Source: Gracilariopsis chorda (taxonomy: Eukaryota > Rhodophyta > Florideophyceae > Gracilariales > Gracilariaceae). From it: a DNA stretch of 28,491 bases. The position numbers and the translations under genes are program-made. The DNA lies in contig NBIV01000464.1 in assembly GCA_003194525.1 (NCBI GenBank), positions 1-28,491 on the forward strand. Direction: 5' to 3'. The notes beneath the pieces are model-generated. The model saw nothing but the letters and a program-made list of their open reading frames with translations, ran no database searches and was not told the DNA's origin. The first letter of the stretch is position 1; every line of letters starts with the position of its first letter. Positions 9,580 to 20,296 of this stretch are shown piece after piece.

Positions 9580-12500
9580 CCACAATTTTCTTAATTTGAT
9601 GACCTTAGCGCAGAATCACTGAGATGTGTGCACGCCCATCCAACACGCATCTATGTACTTCTCTGGGCCTGTAGTCGATACAGGTGTACTTCGTATATCG
9701 TCTACCACGGACTTTTTCAAAACATTGCGGAGAACGCAATGAACCTTCTTAATGCTCTCCATCTGAATCAGGACACAAAAGGGGGCTGTTGATGCATTAT
9801 GGGTATTTTCAATGCCTTGCACTAAGACAGTCGTACTATTTTGGGTTGGTGAGGCTTCACGTTGCTTATATTCGACGTGCTGTTTGGTAAGCTGCATAAT
9901 GATTCGTTGCTTCGCAGTCCAAAAACTAGTTACTCTATCTCATGAGTTCTCGATGGACTGAAGTATACGTTAGAATTTAATTGCTACTTACATTTTCCTT
10001 AATAGGTTTATTTCTAGCCTCAGATCTGACCTATCTGTATCATTTAGTTTTATTCTGCTCAATCTCCTGAAGAAATCTGTTACGAAATTACTGCGTCTAT
10101 CTCACCTGCAAACCGAGTTGATAGCTGGGTGACAAAATTTCAATATGACATTAAACCAAAATCATGTCAGGAAAACCCTTGATTGACTACTTCGACATCA
10201 GAGGCTCGGAAATTACATGTTGCATTCTACTTACAAATTTGAGAGACATGTCACCTGGCACAGCAATGGTCAAACTGTAATGGAATATCCCCGACGAGAT
10301 CCGTGCCAGGTCATTAGGAGAAATCTGGGTTCATGCCAGATCATCAAGACCGAACCTGACGTTGGTAGAATACGCCATATTCTCGAACGACTAGATCCGG
10401 CACTGAACCCGGGAAAACCATTTACGTTCCACGTCCAAAGAAGAAACCATGCATACTACCGTTAAACATGGACAATTCTCAGCATACTGGCGGCACGGAT
10501 AGTACTATGCTAGAACTTCGACGTGGGCCCAGACTGATGCTCTGAACGTCAGCTGGGATCATCACCATTGACTTCCAACAGGTTTTAAACCACGGCTTCT
10601 CTAATCCTAACAATATAGCGTGCGCATTCAGACCAATTGCTCAAGAATAAAGGTCAGTATGCGTACAGGTACTCTTATCTCTTTTCTTATCAGAAGGGGA
10701 GGTTGGAAGAAGGTTTAATTTACAAACGGCATTTATGAAGTGATTGTAAGTCAGTATCACACCAGGACTTTGTGATGTTCGGCGCCGTATGTATTCTGGT
10801 CGAATCCATATATGAGGCGATGCCAGTCCATGGGTGTACAATACAGCAAGTTCTTCTGGAAAGTGGATACGAAGGGGCTGTTTTTCAGTCAGATCACTTG
10901 TGTAAAAATAAAGCAGAACTGTCTTTGAACAACACAAATGCTCTATTCTGTGCATCAGCTACCAGTGGAGTTGCCTTCCTTTCCTTATCGTATACCTCCA
11001 TCAAACTGCACCGGCATCTGTCCTTATGTCCCGGGGTTTCAATTACTTCGTTTAAAGTCAATCGGTTCACTCCATGTACGTCAGTGAAGCATAGAGTTCT
11101 AGTACTCTTCGATTTCCGCTAGTAACGTCAAGCAACTGTGTTGCAGGACATGCCGAGTATGTAAGTCGTTCAACATCATCAACTGCGCACTGCTAGAGGT
11201 AGGATGTAATTAGGCTTGCTGTGCCATCAGAACAAAACAAAATGCAGATGTTTTACTCTTTGCCAGACGTTCTGCTGTCCATTTTCGTCTTCAAAAAGGC
11301 AAGTAGGTTGTAAAAGATATTGGAATACCGCTGCACAGTTGATTTCTTAGATTTACAGAATGAATCAGTGTCACAAATACTACGTACTTACGTATGTAAA
11401 CATCCGGATAAGAATTGAATTAAATGCCAAATTTGGCAGCATTCTGTTTCAAATATATGTTATTGTTGTAGATTTCCTTTGCAACTAACGGCAATCCCAT
11501 CCAAAGAGAACATAAGGGAGTGAAAGCCATTCTAATGCGTTTAGAATCACAATGGAAAATCGCATTGCGCTGGATACCACTGTGGTTTATGACCACTGCA
11601 AGGTAATAGCGAGACCTGCTCAGATCACATGCAATTCCACCCTTCGAGGTCTCCCTACCTTCCCAGAAGGCTATAAAACACTATGAAGTTACGCAGGATG
11701 AGCAAGCCAAATGGGGATGCAATTGGGTCTATTAGGAGAGTTTACCTGTCGAATAGATAATTAGCCTTCTACTTGTGGGACGTGAACACCGTTTCCTTCG
11801 AGTTAGGGGCACGTTCCAGTAAACACACACACAAATTGAGCTCACACATTCTGGCACAGCAATTGTAACATATCGTCTTCCGAATGGTCCTAGAACGTGA
11901 AGGCTGTGACAGAACGGATCGACCACAGCAATATTGAAATCATAAAAGGAATACATCTGAAGAGAGACTCGTATGCTTAACAGTACATTGCTTCTCCTAT
12001 TCATATCTAAAGAAGAGATTCCAAATAGTTTGGAATTGCACCAATAGTTCTATAAACGGGTTTGATGAATACGAATCCCAAAGAATATAGGGGCTCAAAA
12101 AAACTATGTGCCCAAAACTCATCCATGTGTTTTCCACTTTCCACAATTGCTTGGTTTATGCTCCAGCGAATTGGAGAATAGAATTGTTTTGAATTAGATT
12201 TATATTTCTTGTTTACTCCTGTGAGCAACTTTTGGGATAGTATTCGGTAAGAGAAAAAGCCGCATCTTTCATTTTCTGCATCATTGTGCACGTTCAAAAA
12301 CTGATTGTTTACGTTGAATAGCCTTATCTTCGGAGTCAGTTTAAGTTACGAAATCGTAGCTAAGGCTGCTTCAATGTCATCATTGGACTCAAAAAATATG
12401 TTGTCCTGACTATGGACTTGTTTAGCCTTGAATGAAGTAGTAGGTTCCATTACCATGTAGTGTGGAATTTTCGGTGCTAAAGAGGTGTCAAAGAGATCCA

Positions 12501-13130
12501 CAATTTTTTGGATATCGACTTTGGTAGTTTATCTGAGTGCATAGTTCGTAGTGGCAAATAATTTTTCGGCTTGAGAGGGCACAGACAAACATTCTATGGC
12601 TATGATTAGAAGTTGTGACAGAGGAAATCATTGGCTCAAATAAGCAATAGCCAATAACGCTTTCTGGCTTATCTCTGTGATTAATGAGATAAGCGAGATT
12701 TCCTCTTGAAATATTAAGAGTAAACCACGAATGCGCTTTAAACGCTTTTGTGAAATCACATATATCGCTTAATTCTACTATCGCAGAGATAAATGTTGTG
12801 TTTCGGAATGGTTTAATGTATGGTCAGTCGCCAAATACATTATTGCCGTAACAGTTCTATTTATTGCCCTAGACTATTCGTGTCGTCAAAAACACGCACC
12901 AAAAGCACCATCTCAGGATGGGTAGCATTGTATACTTAAGACAAACGGACACTTTGCGTCTCCGCCACCTGAAGTTGATGATGGAGTGAGCTTTTCATCC
13001 AATAATATACACGGCGTATGGCTGCTATTGTAGCTATAAACAAGTAGGGTCAAAAGGGTTACTCGTAGCTCACATCATAAAGACTCAAAATCGCATAACA
13101 CTTGCACTCCAAAGGCAAAATGTTCAAAAT
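9580..13130. other. AT-richer intergenic stretch, no recognisable gene
   Basis: The only open frames with ATG are short and unrecognised: 9616-9897 minus (93 aa), 10217-10465 plus (82 aa), 10641-10955 minus (104 aa), 10775-11122 plus (115 aa, overlapping the previous one) and 11732-12004 minus (90 aa). None shows a known motif, transmembrane pattern or supporting splice site. From 12300 to 13100 I see no frame worth naming. No tRNA-like or rRNA-like block was spotted. Confidence 0.6.
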
Positions 13131-13155
13131 CTTTTTTGGGTTGGTTCATTTGAAC

Positions 13156-14165
13156 TTAGAGATACGAGATGAGTGTCGGGCACTTCCCCCCCTTCTGTTT
13201 CCCTAGCTGGGAAACGCAGGGAGGGGCTGGAGTCCCTATGAGATTCGATCTCAATTTTAGGGCCAACACCCTCTCGCTGCATCCACCCCAGGCGCCCTTT
13301 CGCCTCTTCGGCCCCCGGCCCCTTGACCGTGCCGCGCCCCAAGTTTCGTCACCAGATGTCGCAAAACACTCGCTATCTGCCATGCTCCAGACCGTTTCCA
13401 CAGCGCGCCACTCCTGCGACACAACTTTCGATCCCTCCCCATTCACGCCCACCTCGATGAATGGAAATTCGTGCTCAAGCGGCTGCCCCACCAGCTCTCT
13501 ACTCTTCACGTTTCACACCCGAAACGTCCTGTTTGCTGGTCCAGGCACAACAAACTCTCCCTCACAGCACCACGCAACGCAATACACCCGGTCCGTGTGA
13601 CCCACCAGCTGCTTTCGCAGCCGCTCTCTGTCTCCCACCTTCCACACGTGCACCGTGTTGTAACATGAGCCAAACACAACACGCTTTCTGTCAGCGCTCC
13701 ATTAAACACAGTGAACTGAAGCTTTGTGTCCAAAGAGCGGCTATGCCACGGTCTCTCTGCTTTCAACATCCCACAATTGCACACTGTTGTATTGGGAACC
13801 AGAACGGACACACTTTCCGTCTGGGCTCCGCGCCACACAAGACACCAAGCCTTCATGTCCCACGAGCGACCCTCCCACCGCTTCCCTGCTTTCCAACCCC
13901 CATACGCGCACAGTTATGTCATTCGCCCTGTACACAACACGCTTCTCATCTGGGCTCCAAGCAGGAAACCATGCTGCTGCTGTATGACCAACAAATGGCT
14001 CTCCCACTGCCTGCCCGCTGCTCACTTCCCACAAACCAATGGTGCAGGTCGCTCAACCCTTCAAGACGCGGCTCCTGTTTTCGTTTGGCACAGCAAAATG
14101 AACCACATTTGTGTTCCGACTCAGCGGCTGTGACGCGTTCCCTGCGCCGCCACCCGCAGTACTGC
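13156..14165 (-). pseudogene. WD40-repeat protein pseudogene (about six repeats)
   Basis: One minus-strand frame reads through successive WD40 units with GH starts and W-D-type ends: a decayed CHRDAV unit; VGHTAAAWFPAWSPDEKR ending VRVWGLES; VGHEGLVSCVARSPDGK ending VQLWDVES; FGHKASVHCV ending VHVWKVGD; VGHTDRVYCVAW; and a degraded last unit. Each repeat is about 42 residues, as expected for a beta-propeller scaffold. Stops lie in frame at 14053-14055, 13741-13743, 13702-13704 and 13513-13515, and the first repeat needs a frame change, so it is dead. The linker style (GEPFVGH, GQPL) is that of the large WD40 families of fungi and some algae. The last 60 or so residues before 13156 are not WD-like. 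Confidence 0.8.
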
Positions 14166-14262
14166 ATCTCTATGGCAAATTATACAGGCAAGAAGAAGCG
14201 GTTTATAGATGTAATAGAGAAGGATGGTAGCAGATATTAATCCAGTCTCTGCAACTATTCAT

Positions 14263-14622
14263 CTACTGCTGTGTCTGCTGCAAGCGTAAAACCCCTGACA
14301 AGGGATGCCAAAGAATCCACGCCACGAATATCATTCCTTCCAGAATACCTTTCATATATAGAAGAGGCAGGCGCTCCAAACGATGTTTAAGAGAAGGCTG
14401 CAGCTCATTTACTTCTTTCTGGTGGATATTCGCCAGAGCCACAAGTAGGTCACCGAACTGAGCAACACAGTAAGATGGGTTGGTGGCGCTGTCCTTAGGC
14501 GTCAAACCATACTGTGTCTGAATTGAGAGCGCTTCTTCGGTACATGGCCCTGCTTCGGAGGCTTCGTCATCAATGAAATGAGTGCACTTACGGGGCGGTT
14601 CCGGGGAAAAACCCTCGGACAT
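14263..14622 (-). CDS. Hypothetical protein, 119 aa, one C-terminal hydrophobic segment
   Basis: I do not recognise this gene. It is an uninterrupted frame from ATG 14622 to TAG 14263. The N-terminal half is polar and acidic (FIDDEASEAG). A helical, basic stretch follows (KHRLERL), then a hydrophobic segment near residues 92-111 (GILEGMIFVAWILW) that could be a membrane anchor. It lies about 100 bp upstream of the WD40 relic on the same strand, so it may be the 5' part of that former gene or a chance frame. Confidence 0.3.
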   Translation of the reverse strand: MSEGFSPEPPRKCTHFIDDEASEAGPCTEEALSIQTQYGLTPKDSATNPSYCVAQFGDLLVALANIHQKEVNELQPSLKHRLERLPLLYMKGILEGMIFVAWILWHPLSGVLRLQQTQQ

Positions 14623-14686
14623 CTCTCAAACGAGCTGGGTCACATTCGGACGTGGATGCTTAGCCATGGTGAGATCGTTGGAGAGA

Positions 14687-15110
14687 TGTTGCTCAAATCA
14701 CCTGGTGCCATCACCAGATAATATAAGACAAATAATACCCTAACCGGTATAAGACCTTTTGTCAGCTGGTCCGTCATGGCAAGGGTGTGTCCTATGACAG
14801 GTTATTATGAGTTGTTGCTTAGACCTAGTATGCATAACTAGAGATTATGCACCTAGCGTAATTGTCTATAAAAGCCAGAGGTCGGCGGCCTTCAAGCCAA
14901 CCCGGACCAGACCACTTCTCCTTTCTTTAGCGACCCCTACCTTTGCTTAGAGCAGTCTGCTCCTCCTTGCCTCCGACAATACTCTACCCCACTTTAACTA
15001 CATAACAGTGCAGCTTGGTCTCCTGCACACCGTGAGTGACTCGGCTGTCTTAGTTTGTTACCAGATCAGCCGTCGTATTAGTTTTCTCAAAGCCACGCAT
15101 TAGAACTAAA
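14687..15110 (+). repeat. LTR-like or promoter region with TATA box
   Basis: A good TATA box, TATAAAAG (14867-14874), is followed by a GC-richer pyrimidine stretch without ATGs. It is preceded by an inverted repeat, CTGGTGccatCACCAG (about 14702-14717). TGTTG at 14687 and ATAACA at about 15007 could be solo-LTR ends, but I found no convincing target-site duplication. The alternative is simply the promoter and leader of the frame at 15463. Confidence 0.3.
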
Positions 15111-15462
15111 GGTTTGGTCGTGTGTATTCAACGAAGACGTTTCTATCGCTATTGCACTAGACCTAAGGTTTTGGTTGCGCATCTGTTGTCACTATTGTTC
15201 TTCTTTACCGCTACTAGTGGGCCACTGTCCTGTGTACGCTTTTATCATTATCTGTTTCCGCCTTGCCATAGTCGAGGCCATGCATTTCTTGTGCCTGCTG
15301 CCGCAGTACTCACGTTGCTATTAATCATTTTCGGTCTACTCTCTTTTTGTATTGCACGCCAGTGCTGGTACTCCCTACCTACGAACATATTTTCAAGCAA
15401 CTCTCCGGCAAGGAAGGGTACAAAATGGGCTGTTGTCGTCCCGTGTCGTGAAATCGTGCAAC

Positions 15463-16104
15463 ATGAACTGGTACAACCAACTGGTGCGAGCACGTACGCA
15501 GATCTTGCAAAAGAGTTTAGAGAGTGGAGCAAAACATAGTTGTCTTCTCAAAAGATGCAGAGTCGCTTATAAAGAAAGCTGGCAAGCTGTTTTACGCCAA
15601 AACGCCAACGTGTGTCCCTTCTTGTCCGCTTATGTTCAGGAAGCACAACACATTTCTTTTGACATTAAAAAAACGATAGGTGAGAACCTATTAGACGACA
15701 GTGGGGATGAGAAACTGAACTATAACGAAAAGAGTGGTTGGCAACACAGCGAAAGAAAAGACTCAGAAGTAGTTTCACGAGAAAAATGACGACCGATCAC
15801 ACAAACAGATTTACATGCCAGGAGACACAAGACAGAGGATATTATACTGAGTAGTATGTACAGTATGACTATGTGTATCGTTTTCATCGCGAAGGTTTTT
15901 CCCGTCACTGACCAAACTGGGGAAATTAGTGCTAACCAAAAGATTATGATAGTGAACGCTGTCAAAAGAGAGGTAGAAGCATTGGAAAGAGAGATGAGTA
16001 AAATCGTGAGGTACAGGAAAGAATTGATTGTTGGTATGAACGCCGCCTTGCAGCGTCTTGTTGGACTGCTGTCTGCAACGTCTACTAATAGATATGATCA
16101 GTAA
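15463..16104 (+). CDS. Possible two-exon hypothetical gene
   Basis: I do not recognise the product. Exon 1 would run from ATG 15463 to 15679, ending ATAG before a GTGAGA donor. Exon 2 would run from 15836 (after GACAG) to TAA 16102-16104, giving 161 aa in phase. The C-terminal part is a convincing amphipathic helix (VKREVEALEREMSKIVRYRK). Against this, the presumed intron is itself open, so unspliced exon 1 would end at 15787-15789. An overlapping + frame with hydrophobic stretches (15114-15539) lacks any ATG. The upstream TATA box at 14867 may serve it. Confidence 0.27.
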
Positions 16105-16131
16105 CAAATCCTGTGAGCTATTGGAGGCCCT

Positions 16132-16203
16132 GAGCTTACGCTCGAGCGAGCCAAGTGCACGAGTGCGACGCGCACTTGGCTCCTCGGAGGTTGGCACAAG
16201 CTC
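16132..16203. repeat. Nested inverted repeat, GC-rich
   Basis: The arms GAGCCAAGTGC (16148-16158) and GCACTTGGCTC (16172-16182) are a perfect 11-bp inverted repeat with a 13-nt loop. An outer pair, GAGCTT (16132-16137) and AAGCTC (16198-16203), extends the structure. It sits just past the end of the 15463-16104 frame and could be a terminator-like fold or the remains of a small hairpin element. Confidence 0.75.
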
Positions 16204-19200
16204 ATGTTTCAGATCAATTGTATGTGAATGGGATTTGGTTTCGCCTCATGAAACGCGTACGATCGTTCAGCAAATGTCAACCCATTTTCATCAAAATTTC
16301 TCGACGAGGTGGGTCCGTTATCAGTGTCAATTGAAGACGAGAAAACTGTAGAGCATTGAGAATACGCAGATACTATAGTCGAGGTGAATCATGGACGATG
16401 AATAACGAATTGGTATTGGTTCAACTCAGGTATGAGTGGACCCCTGAAAATTTTGGTATAATTCAGCGTGACGTTTATCTGGTGTTTTGATATCTTTACA
16501 GGTAAGGACTTTGATACCTGGGACAGATGGATGCGTGGCAGGTGTGAAAGAATTCGTTCACTGCTGAAGTAATTCACAGTTGTGTTGCGCCGTGTCCGGG
16601 CCTGCCGCCCAGCGACAAAAATGTGTGGTGCACAGGCGTGGTGCACTACAAAAGTAGAATTTTTAGTTTATTATGACCAAGTAGCACTTAAGGAAGGCCG
16701 GTCCTGCTCTTTCATTGTGATGTAAAGGAAAGTTGTGACTTGGCTCTGAGTTTATCGCCTACGCGAAGTGATTAACTACTTCTAAAGTCACACCACGTTC
16801 TGTCTCGTTGTACTTAGACCAAGAGTGTCACTCAGGACCTATGATTTGTTTTACCATGTGGCTTCGCACACACTCTCCTGTCATTACTGTTTTTTTATCG
16901 ATATTACTTTAGAGACAGATACTACTTCAACTCAGTATTGATGGTTGCCGCGCTGGCTGAATAAGCATTTCCCTCACCGTTGGGTCACACTTGGTTTTCT
17001 TCACGACCCGCTGGGTTACTACCTTTTCGCTTCAACCGTGTTCCTTCTCTACTATTTTCTACTGGGTTCTCTTTGCACAGGAAAACCATTTAAACGGATC
17101 CGCAACTCCCGCTATCCGCCTGATACACCCTTACCGAGTAATCAAGCAGCCACATCGGTGTTACACCTAGACAACGTTTGGAACAGAGTGCTCTACTGCT
17201 GAGCCAAACTCAAAAGAGGGTAAAGCTGGGAACATACTGGGAGGATTATCCATCAGGAGACGACGCTCTACAAACCCGGTTCATTGATAGCACGAATCCG
17301 CCACTCTGCGCTGCGGCGCTTACTGGGCATTATGCGTTCTAAAATGAGATCATACCCTCCAGGGATTTTGATTGAGAAACGTTCTTCAATTCATTCGTCC
17401 TTTTAGCACGTATTGTATTATTTTAAGTTCATGTGACATTGCTAAAGAATGTAGAATCTCGAAGTATGTCCATCTGAGGCGGATTCATACTATCAAAAAG
17501 CATAGGGTAGTGCAGACCAGAGACTCGAGCAAGTCTTGTATGATGCCAACTTTCGGAGACGTTGCCAGCTGCATAAATAATTACCCCAAAGAAGTTGAAC
17601 GAAAACGTTGCATCATATTTTTCTGTACAAAAATCGTAATAAGAATTATAGAGGTTGATACGGTTATAGTTGGAACAGTTGACTCTTCCCCCATTCGTAA
17701 CACCAAACAGAGAATGCAACAGAGGTACAGAGTGGCAATTGTTCTCAAAGCAATACAGCACATTCTTTGTTTTTGCTATTGTAGAAAAAACAACTCCACA
17801 TTAATTTTGTTCTCTAACTTGCTTTGATATGAAAAGCAAAGCAATGATTCGTACAGTATAGGACTCCTTCACGCCAAAACGTATATCGAAACGAAAAAAT
17901 ATGGTAATTTACGTTTCCACAAGTCTTTCAATAAGGTGAAAGAAAGCCGAAAATATCAATTGATGTAAAGAGCGATTTATTGTGTTTTTGCAAGTTTTAC
18001 GGAAGTCATAAATACCGTGGTTACAGCGTTTTATTATTGTAAATAAAAAATGTTGTTTAGCATAGGCTTTTTGTTATGTTTGATGGAATAGTAAAGTTCT
18101 TATCAATACCATGACCGAGAATGCTTTGGTAGAAAGTGTCAAAAACTCATTGTTGAAGGAAGAAGGCCGCGTCTTGTGTGATGGGTTTTGGTCACAAAAC
18201 ATGTACAATGTTCCGGTACTGCTGGTATAAACGTTAAGAGTGTTCCAAAACCTCTTAAAGCATTCTTGGCTTCGCTGGAGCAGGTGTCCTACTGTATTTC
18301 AGTGACGCTGATGCCCAAAGACGCATTTTAACTGGTTAATGTGTAGTCCGAGAGGCTGCTAGGAGCCACTCGCGTACTCTAGACGCACACACGAGTAAGT
18401 ACAAAGTACTGCGTTGTTTTGAATGCTTTTATACACTAAACATGGGCTTAAAGACGCTCAAACCTCGGTCTGCACTTTAACCAACGTCATGAACCCACTT
18501 TAACTTCAAACCTAACCAGCATTTGTATATTTGGAGACGTTTGCCGCTAATTGCATATTCGGATTGAAAAACGGACATCCCTAAGACCACTGGAAGCTCT
18601 TTAATCCTTTAAGAGAGAGATATACAGTTTGTTAAAAAAGTTACTTCTCTCTTATGTGAGCTCCAGCCGAGCTTTGCTCTGTAAACGGAGTCAGTCGAAA
18701 CAGCTGATAATTTTCTTACCACATTGCTAGACCGGAAGCTTTCCGCAGGTGCCATGCCGTGCAACCTTTCTTACCAAGGGTTAGATCGAATAAATAGCAA
18801 AAAAGAGACCCAGTTTTTGTACCTCTTTGTTGAGAGCCATGTAAGGATTCTACCTGCCTCTTTCTGGTAAGCGAAAGAAAACAGGCTCAAGACATCGCCT
18901 GAGATCTGCAGCGTCTAACCAAAGCTGCAAGTCTGAATTTTAGTAGCCATGCACATACGTATTTGGTCACGCGTCGTTTAAAGCAGTTTTAAAGCAGTCT
19001 TCTGGATTTAAGACTTTTCCTTTCTCTTTTGTTTTCATGTTTGCTCAGGAGGTTCAGTTTTTTTGGTCCCTGCATTTCCATTTCTTCGTGCTTCCTTTTT
19101 TTATTTTTATCTGTACAAATTTTCTAGCTTTTAGCACACCTTTTTTAGCCTCCTCTTCGAGCACACCTCTTGTAGCCTACTTTATAGCTAGGTTTGGCCG

Positions 19201-19350
19201 CTTTGTGTCATGGTTTTGTGATGGCGCCGACAGTGTGCAAAATTTTGGGAGCGCCTGAATTGTATCCGGCGCTTTCTTTTAAGAATCGAGCAACAAAGTG
19301 CGGCGGAGTACGCCGAGAAATAGGATGTCACAATCTTGCGGACTGTCGCT
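16204..19350. other. Low-coding region with fragments only
   Basis: A hydrophobic frame without ATG lies at 16945-17202 (PLGYYLFASTVFLLYYFLLG). It is followed, in another frame, by a polar stretch to about 17340 (YWEDYPSGDDALQTRFID). Together these could be a broken membrane protein, but I cannot name it. From 17343 to 19036 the sequence is AT-rich and I see no gene. A short hydrophobic + frame with ATG lies at 19037-19258 (73 aa, many Phe) and is probably chance. Confidence 0.5.
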
Positions 19351-19356
19351 GTGAGT

Positions 19357-19457
19357 TCAGATTTGGGGGACGGTTTGACGTTCAGAATGCGTTCAGAATG
19401 GACCCTTGGAGGGTCCATTCTGAACGCCAAATGTGGAATGGCGCTGGCCAAATCTGA
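19357..19457. repeat. Strong nested hairpin (17-bp perfect inner stem)
   Basis: The inner arms, GCGTTCAGAATGGACCC (19389-19405) and its exact reverse complement (19411-19427), flank the loop TTGGA. An outer pair, TCAGATTTGG (19357-19366) and CCAAATCTGA (19448-19457), encloses it. The motif CGTTCAGAATG is also repeated directly just before the inner arm, so two arms compete for one partner. Possible natures are a small foldback element, a small-RNA precursor or a recombination by-product. A weak minus-strand frame (19188-19631) without an N-terminal ATG overlaps it. Confidence 0.8.
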
Positions 19458-20296
19458 GCAACTTGGCCTAAATTTATTGGCTCTTATTTGGCTAGGAGCC
19501 CAACTGGCAATTTCTGCATGCAGCCAATGCATGCGGGAATCATGGTCTGGATAGGTGTCCTGTATGGGAGGAATGTGGGTTAGGGCTAGCGTTCGCCGCA
19601 GTGAGCTCTCGAAGCTCGTCCACACAAGCAAAACCTTTCACCGCAAAGTGCCAATACCAACGACCAGCCTTCCTTGGCAACTACGGGAGGACACCGCGGG
19701 AAGATCGGTGTTCGCCTTTATCGCATTCGGGTCAGACAACAACCCTTCCCTCTCCGAAGAGAACTGGCTCGGAAGAAGTAAATTCACAGGATAGAAGTTT
19801 GTCCATGTTTGGTACGCCGGCGTTGAAGGTAATGAATTGTTGCGCAGCTAGAAAGACAGGAGCGTCGCTCAAAACAGGGCTTAAAATACACCTGAGCTGC
19901 GCCCTCCCGCATAATCGAAGCGCGCCCCGTGAACAAGAATGTAGCACAGAAGGGTAGGAGCAAGCATATTGGACCGGAGGGTATGCCACGGATCCTTCCT
20001 GTTTTTCTGCCCATCAGCGACTACAAGGAGCAGTTGCTCTTTAAGCCAATAGTAAGCCTAAACAGAAGCTATACAACACTTCGGCGCTGCTGCGCAGAAG
20101 CTTGAGAATCAAACTGTTGAGGCATTGCAAAGAAATCGGTTACATAAGTTCTTGATGCTGGTCTACCCCTTGTATACTGGTTGGCGGATGCGACGTGTAA
20201 CACAACAAGACATGATGTATTCACTGGAGTCGTAGTACCGCTGCTCAGTTCAAGTTGTTGGAAGTACGTATGACGGGATGTTATCCAGAAACGGAA
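19458..20296. other. No gene seen
   Basis: Only short overlapping frames on both strands occur here, without motifs. More small inverted repeats continue to about 19540, for example GCATGC either side of 19525. The right part of the interval is the 3' flank of the homeobox gene. Confidence 0.5.

Noticed and set aside
15114..15539. Hydrophobic + frame as a membrane protein gene
   Set aside because: It has no ATG anywhere and no clear splice acceptor feeding it; the overlapping frame is equally long.
16945..17340. A membrane protein gene split in two frames
   Set aside because: There is no ATG at the start, no recognisable family, and it needs a frame change; kept only as a fragment.
19188..19631. 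Minus frame of 147 codons as a gene
   Set aside because: It starts with TTG, overlaps the perfect hairpin and shows no motif.
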